Source: Prostheceraeus crozeri (Eukaryota; Platyhelminthes; Polycladida; Euryleptidae). From it: DNA of 64,000 nucleotides. The notes beneath the pieces were generated by a model. It made no database searches. It had not been told where the DNA came from and saw nothing but the letters and a program-made list of their open reading frames with translations. Below, one piece after another: positions 58,401-64,000 of the stretch. Numbering within the stretch: the first letter of the stretch is position 1; every line of letters begins with the position of its first letter. The position numbers and the translations under genes were made by a program. The DNA is taken from positions 372,001 through 436,000 of the forward strand of contig CAJQUW010008041.1 of NCBI GenBank assembly GCA_907163375.1. Reading direction: 5' to 3'.

Positions 58401-58402
58401 GG

Positions 58403-60964
58403 CAAATTTCCGATGACTTCAGATCTCTAATCCCTAGTGCGATTCAAGAGGTGCTTTTACAATCGTCTATTGTAAAAAGCGAGTTTTGTGAGTTTAACTT
58501 TGCCTGTGCCTGTATAATAATCTTGTTTATTGATAATGGAAATCATACATACTATTCAATACGCACATCGAATATAACTGAAATTTTGAAAGAACAAAGA
58601 TAGTGATAGTAAGGAATTCGAGAAAGTTAGTCAGACGTTAGTTAGTTAGTTAGTCAGTATGCGTGATAATTCACTTGTTGGTACTGATATTACTCTGCTC
58701 ATGTAGGCCTACACAGTGCAAAAGGGATTTGCCTTTGTACTTTACTCACTTGCTTGCGCGTACATTGAAATAAAAAGAAATTCGATGTTTTTCAACTTTT
58801 TGAAGATCGATATATTTCAACAAAAGATATCTTGCCAAACGTGCGAAAAAGTTCACAAGGCTGATTCCAATCTATTGACAAGACTCTGCAGGCCAGGCGG
58901 ATAAGATTGAAAGTTCCGCATTGCATTGCATGTTAATGATTTACAATGTTTTAAGTCGAAGTGCTATCTTGTGGCACACAAGGCAATTTACCTGTAAATT
59001 GTCTGGCATATTCAATATCCATCTTAAGTTCGCAAGAAGCAATTAATTCTTAAAATTCTTAACGAACCCTAATTCTTGGAGGCTCTGTGAAAACAGGTTG
59101 CCATAGTGCAATTATCAAGATCCTAATCGTATGTGTCTAACCTTAAAAAAACCTTAAACCCTAACCCTCGTCCCACTGTGGTGTTTTGACAAACGCGTCC
59201 TGCTAGTGGGAGGGGGGGTCAGCAGCCCTGCTTATTTTCCAAACTGCAATTACCATTTCTTGCAAGTATCTCAGCAATCATATGACCAAATTCAAAACAA
59301 AATACACCAAATTGTAAGCTCTGATCATGTCGAGTCAGAAACGTATCCTTTAATGAAATTTAAGGTCACAATAGAGGTCAAGTTTGTATTTTAAAATCCA
59401 GTCCAATTACAAGACTTTCATTTTGAATTCAAAAAGGCGATGTCTGAATAGAATTTACAAAGGAGTTTTCATTTACTGCTCAAATTGGCAAGAGAACACT
59501 TTCTTTTACAAATTCGAATAGCTTCAAGATGAATAGGACGCCTAAAAGCATTCCAAGTGAAAATAGCATATCAACAAATCTGTTGAGTATTCATATTTTT
59601 AAAAGCTCATTACGACAAAAGTATTAGGCCGATTTTATTCAATTTTGTTGGGAAGCTGTGGAATCCGTAGAAAACAAGCTATCTATGGGAGGCGGACCTC
59701 CCAGTGGGAGCGGAGGTAAACAGTAGTCTTCAGAATATGAGCGAGACGTTGGAAAATTCATTTTCCCTTCATTTTCAAATTTAGTTTATTTTAATGAATC
59801 TATTCGAATTTGTCTGAACTTTAAGTTCTGTGACTCTTTGACTGCTTTTGACAAGATGATTATAAAATCTTTCAATTTCTTCACCTTTAGTTATTTCAAG
59901 GTTATGTTAGAATCAATTGTCGATTTGATGTAGGTCTGTAAAGTCACAATAGAAACTCCTGTTCAATCCACGCAGGGTCCTGACTAGTTTATCAATTTTC
60001 ACCTACAATTAGCAGGGCAATGTGTGACATTGAAACTCGTGCCTCTTGATCGTGTGATGGTGCAACGCTATGTAACAGAGGTCAGTGAACAGTCGAAGAA
60101 ACTTCAAAGTCACTGATTTCACATTGAAATAATTGATCGAAAACTTGAAGCGATGAAACGGACTATTAATTAGAAGTCATTCAAGCGGTTTTCTAAAATT
60201 CATCTGAGGTTTATTAGAACATCAGCGGTTGATGCAGACGATTTTGCGTTGGCGTGAAAACATTACATAAATAAATGAACTGTTATGACCACTGACTGTT
60301 GGAAGGGAACGAGAGCTCGAAAAGAATACTTTCGACATAATATCAAATTTCGTTGATCACGACCAATGTGACATCGAAATCTTATTATCGAATAATGCCA
60401 AAGATTGATGCACAATTATAAAGAAGTGAACCATTTTTGTGCATTGATGATTATATTTTGAAAATTGATCAAATTGTCCTAAGTTTCTATCAAATCATTT
60501 GTGTTGAATATTGACTATTTTCCCATGTTGAACAATTCATTTTGAATATTGGTTATCTTTTCCGATATCGATCAAATTTTTCTCATTTTAAATCTTGATC
60601 AAGCCAATTCTTATGTTGATAAATTTATTTTCATCAGTAAAACAAATCAACCATTCAAAATGTTGATCAAGTTATTTTAATTTGTTTTAGTGCTTCAGTG
60701 CTTCATTTCTTCGCAGCATGAATCGATGAAATTCTATAATCAATGATCGCGCGTTGTTTGTTCTCAGCAGTGTGGTGCCATGATCTCATTAAATTGTTCA
60801 CTTAAAGATTGAACGATAATTTATTTGACTTCATCTTTGTGTCAAGGAACAGAATTTCAATTTTGAATTGAATTTTGTAGTCCGCTATTGAATTTAGAAT
60901 TTATTTGATTGAAATGGATTCCAATTTGTGCTGCTTTCACTGTAAAATTCATCTCCAAATTTAA
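58403..60964. other. Intergenic stretch right of the array
   Basis: No recognised gene. It contains a short TTAG tetramer run (58628-58655), two telomere-like CCCTAA words near 59157-59170, and around 60360-60680 a zone where TTGATCAA / TTGAATATT words recur. Open frames are 62 codons or fewer. Confidence 0.5.
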
Positions 60965-60966
60965 TA

Positions 60967-61938
60967 CAGTAGAATTCGCATATATCGGCGCCTCAAGGGA
61001 CAGACGAAAACCGCCGATATATGCGAACTTCCTGAATTTTGAAGTTTTGTGAAATCTACACGAGCTCTGAGATCATGCCATGCATCATACAATTTATATA
61101 CGTGTATTGACTCATGAATTATTGCGTTGCTATACTTAAATACATGTACATATTGACTTATTGTCCAACATAATTGTGTCTATGTATTCAATAGATATCT
61201 AAAAATTGTGCCTTTCTGAACTGATGCTTGCAACGTAAGTATCGCAAACCGGATATCACTATGCTTGTCAAGAACTGAGTATGCTTTTTGAATCAAGAAG
61301 ATTGAAGCTTCTTCATGCCTACATGTATACCTGCTATATGAAGCACAAAAAAAGAAGAGTATGCATAAATCAAGACGCTGCTAAGAGTCACGTGCAGGCG
61401 AAACCATAGAGATGGATGGGGTGGCGAGCCGCTTTCTGTCTAGAGAGAGGACATGCATCGAACTCAACAATGTTTTCGACGATAGCTTGTGCTCCTTTGA
61501 TGACGCAACAGTCACTAAGTCAGGTCTGATAATAGCATCGTAGGTGAAGGTGTTAACAATGCAATCATCACGTCGAATGAAAAACTAATTATGTGAGAAT
61601 TACCAGTGAGATACAGTGGCAAGCCTACTTATCTTTCCTCGGCTGCTAGATTCTACAATTTTGATCAAACCCCCAAACATGATCGAGATGAATTGCAGAA
61701 GATCTAAATTTTCACATGCCACTAAAATAGTTAGAATCGGATAGTCCTAACAGAATCTACAGCCATCAGCGTCCACATATATTGTCATTCTAGTGACTCT
61801 TCTAGGCAAACACATCGCTTGAGGATTTCCAGGAAATCCGCCGTTATAAACGAATTTTTTTCTGTCAGGGACAGCGAAAATGCGCCGATATAGGCGAATC
61901 GCCGATATAGCCGAAGCCGATATATGCGAATTCTACTG
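60967..61938. mobile_element. Pogo/Tigger-like element with iterated CGCCGATATA motifs
   Basis: The ends CAGTAGAATTCGCATATATC and the complement of the right end are the same over about 25 bp and are flanked by TA (60965-60966 and 61939-61940). CAGTAGAA tips with TA targets are typical of pogo-group elements. The left end contains a perfect 16-bp inverted pair (60975-60990 and 61012-61027). The right end has three head-to-tail copies of (C)GCCGATATA-GCGAA (61883-61898, 61900-61915, 61916-61930). These are probable transposase-binding sites. No transposase, 972 bp. Confidence 0.85.
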
Positions 61939-61940
61939 TA

Positions 61941-62510
61941 ATTATACATGTGTTTTGGAAGAACTACCTTTATATTAATGAGATTCCGTAGCGACATATC
62001 GGTAGACGACGATGGTCTGTCAGCTGCGATTATTGGTGCCGCTAAAAGAGAACATCGCATAAAGATGGACGTGCTCATTCTTGCCGAGGGACATTATGAC
62101 CCGTGATTTCAAAGTTACACGGTTGTGCTCTAATTTGTTAGTATGCAATATGCAATGGGCTAATTCCGATCTGAAAATCTCCTCCGTCGAGCATGACAAT
62201 TGTACATATCTGTAGGCCCTTCATCAGTGGCGACTGATGATGAACACTTTACACGCTTGAATGCATGAGCCAGCAAAATTAAAAAAATTAATTGACATCA
62301 GCACTCAACACATAGAATGCGTTATGCATGATTTTCACAATATGTGTTCCTTACTAGGCCTATTTCCAATAGTCGGAGACGTAGTCCTATTAAAATGACA
62401 GTCATGACTGTGCATCCCTGATTCGCACCCCTTTTTGCTTGTTTCCTCTAGGACACTGAATTCCTCAAAATTTTCATCAAAATGCTTGCATGAAAAACAA
62501 GTATTAATAC
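61941..62510. other. Intergenic stretch
   Basis: No recognised family. A 42-codon + strand frame (61979-62107) and an overlapping 97-codon - strand frame exist without supporting features. Confidence 0.45.
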
Positions 62511-64000
62511 CACAGAATTAGATTCATGTGCGCACGCTTCGGTTTTCTAGAATGGAAGGATCATATCTATCCTTAATATCAGTGGCGTCGCGTGCTCCCA
62601 GACCATAGACCTTCGCTCCGTAGTGGATTCCTATATTTCTGCAGCAGACAACATGAACTGCATAAAATAATTAATTTGACGCTATCTTAATTTCAGTGAA
62701 TTTTCAAACACTTGTGCAAGTACATGAACATTCAAATCATGCCGCATCCATGACTACAGAATGAAATGAAATGATGTGAGAAATAGAAACTGATATTTAA
62801 ATGAAAGATACACTGAAGTCCACATACTACCCTATATTGACTATACTGCATGTGAATTGTGATTCACTGTGAGTCCTATGTGACAGCCTCTTTTTCTGAA
62901 CAGCCTCATAAGCATAAAGTCCTAAGCTGATTGTTTGTCAACGCGACTTTTGTTTTCCCAAGATTTCAGACGTCAAATGACAATGAAAATGTGTTGTTTA
63001 TTTCTCACATGACGCTCGATCGCCTTGGCGAGATGACCATAGAGAACATTCACTCTCAAGGAAGCTCTCGCCAACGCAAGACTCTGTTATGTTCATTATA
63101 GCCTGTCAATCACTTACATGTTTCAAATTTAGGGCTGCTAAAATGTCCTCATATTATATCTCTTGAGAGTGGTTTAGTTTTATTCCAATGGCATGAACTT
63201 CATTCACGATGGTTAAAGTTTTCTGCATAATTCCTCGAACGACTGGCCGCTGTAGAAAATAACCACCGTTGAAATCGTCGCCATAAACATAATATCAACA
63301 ATATGCCTTAAATCATTATTTCTGAGTAAATCACACATCAAATTATAGAAACTTCATCGCTTTATCTTTCAGCGGCTTCTCACCTTCAGATCCGACATTC
63401 AGCAATTGGTGAACGCGGACACGACGATTCAACGCGTCATCATATCATCTTCTCCAAAATTTGGCGAAGCCACGAATAGGGAAAATTTGCGTCTCCCTCT
63501 ATCTGAATCTAAGAATTTATAAATAGATCTTTTCTTGCTTTGTTGTAATTTATTTGCTTCTGCGTTTCTATCGGGAGAAGGCGAGACTGACTATCGAACT
63601 AAGCGCACACGCTCCACATATCACACAAACATACAAATCTCTACAAACTACAAATCTGCTGTGAATACATCGCCAGCGCATTGTGTGATTGCTTGAAGAT
63701 CCCTGCAGTTAGTAGCTGAGCGCTGGCGCTCGGAACGTATTTGAGAGTAGTGACTTGAAACTATGCAAAGTTGTAAACGCAAACATGCTCTCAAAAACAA
63801 AAAAATCAAACTATTGAACCTCTGTTTTATGTTAACCTCTGTTTTACGCAAATAATTATTTTTGGGTATGCGGCGAAGGCCTCGCAGGCACGGAGACGAC
63901 GCCACTGCTTAATATCGAAATGGCACATCACAGAATTAGATTCATCTGCGCGCGCTTCGGTTTCCTAGAAAGGAAGAATTGTATGTAAACTTAATATCGA
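62511..64000. mobile_element. CACAGAATTA hAT-type MITE, split by a hAT, running off the window
   Basis: It starts CACAGAATTAGATTCATGTG, collinear with the copy at 40504. It is interrupted at 62580 by a hAT element and resumes at 63908 with CTTAATATCGAAATGGCACA. After the second CACAGAATTAG (63931) the terminal about 95-bp segment is repeated again (ATTCATCTGCGCGCGCTTCG), so this copy has a duplicated end. The right part lies beyond the window. Confidence 0.82.
62580..63907. mobile_element. hAT element nested in a CACAGAATTA MITE
   Basis: The ends CAGTGGCGTCG and CGACGCCACTG are perfect complements, flanked by the perfect 8-bp duplication CTTAATAT (62572-62579 and 63908-63915). 1328 bp. I found no clear transposase domain; weakly protein-like text exists in 63000-63480 on both strands but matches no family I know. 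The perfect duplication suggests a young insertion. Confidence 0.88.

Larger units (their letters stand above)
48632..58402. repeat. 9.8-kb tandem array of 30-bp units with higher-order blocks
   Basis: About 320 head-to-tail units of exactly 30 bp, each with the core words TGTTGAAGGAG and CGTGTCGTG. A few positions vary, giving recurring unit types: TTCAGTGGTGTT, TTCAGTGGAGTT, TTCTGTCGTGAT, CTCAGTCGTGCT, TTCAGTGGAATT and TTTAGTCGTGCT. Four copies of a 74-bp junction (starts 50761, 52575, 55109, 56173) divide the array; spacings are 1814, 2534 and 1064 bp, each a multiple of 30 plus 14. Blocks after each junction start with the same order of unit types, then differ by gain or loss of whole units. 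The period is divisible by three, so two frames per strand stay open: + strand decapeptide VLKEFSGVRV, - strand decapeptide ELLQHDTNTT. Each unit has two to four CpG sites in an otherwise AT-rich, CpG-poor region. No known protein family is recognised; satellite or repeat-protein array are both possible. Confidence 0.95.

Noticed and set aside
48632-58402. CRISPR-like or bacterial repeat array
   Set aside because: Units are contiguous without unique spacers, in a clearly eukaryotic window.
48647-58416. Plus-strand VLKEFSGVRV frames of 356-846 residues as genes
   Set aside because: They start at arbitrary in-array ATGs and all end in the same junction-derived tail; the strand with start codons at the junctions is the minus one. 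Neither was called as CDS.
59140-59172. Telomere-like CCCTAA words
   Set aside because: Only two adjacent copies; not an interstitial telomere array.
61785-62107. Overlapping 97-codon minus and 42-codon plus frames
   Set aside because: Partly inside the pogo-like element; no motif, signal peptide or splice context to support either.
62385-62422. Fragment resembling the GGAGTC hAT end (AGTCGGAG...GCATCCCTGA)
   Set aside because: Too short and diverged to assign; no boundary.

Overview
This is a eukaryotic, clearly metazoan window: AT-rich, mostly non-coding, with one spliced host gene spread over about 14 kb and a dense, nested population of DNA transposons. Recurrent words such as TAGGCCTACATGTA (for example near 535, 740, 924, 15830, 41140 and 58700) and the mix of hAT, Tc1, pogo, Harbinger, LINE and Penelope-like remains suggest a marine invertebrate. 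I cannot place it more precisely from sequence alone.

The one host gene I can fully support is on the + strand. It has six coding exons (25062-25471, 31519-31773, 34570-34746, 34808-35103, 36277-36459, 38247-38386), all with GT/AG junctions and a continuous frame, giving a predicted 486-residue major-facilitator protein. Its motifs (WNTWGPI, LGTGLRCIP, TWF..NERTTATAI, W-IGF, ADYRKG) mark it as an SLC49A4/DIRC2 orthologue, a lysosomal transporter. A TATA-box promoter and a non-coding first exon are proposed at 24015-24124.

Layout. 1-1466: long-inverted-repeat element with two nested hAT-type insertions. 4252-4506: hAT MITE with perfect 8-bp target duplication. 5276-6721: Tc1-type element (DD34E) with a broken transposase. 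6724-13741: no recognisable gene. 13750-15814: hAT with AATTCC-rich ends, carrying a Penelope-like GIY-YIG fragment. 16200-22625: several copies of a TAGTGATG hAT family plus a LINE fragment. 24015-38386: SLC49A4, with LINE, retroelement-endonuclease and MITE remains in its introns. 38606-39362: hAT in or just after the 3'UTR. 39371-48250: six or more further elements, several nested (hAT inside MITE, Harbinger inside MITE). 48632-58402: a 9.8-kb array of 30-bp repeats with higher-order structure. 58403-64000: a pogo-like element with iterons and another hAT nested in a MITE.

The most unusual object is the 30-bp array. Four identical-looking 74-bp junction sequences split it into blocks whose lengths are all multiples of 30 plus 14. 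On the minus strand every junction supplies an ATG in a favourable context and a stop, so four blocks read as complete decapeptide-repeat open frames (338-828 residues). Whether this is a coding array or a satellite whose openness is a by-product of its period cannot be decided here. Nearly all transposon calls rest on paired ends plus target-site duplications seen directly; family names are inferred from those ends and, where noted, from protein motifs.
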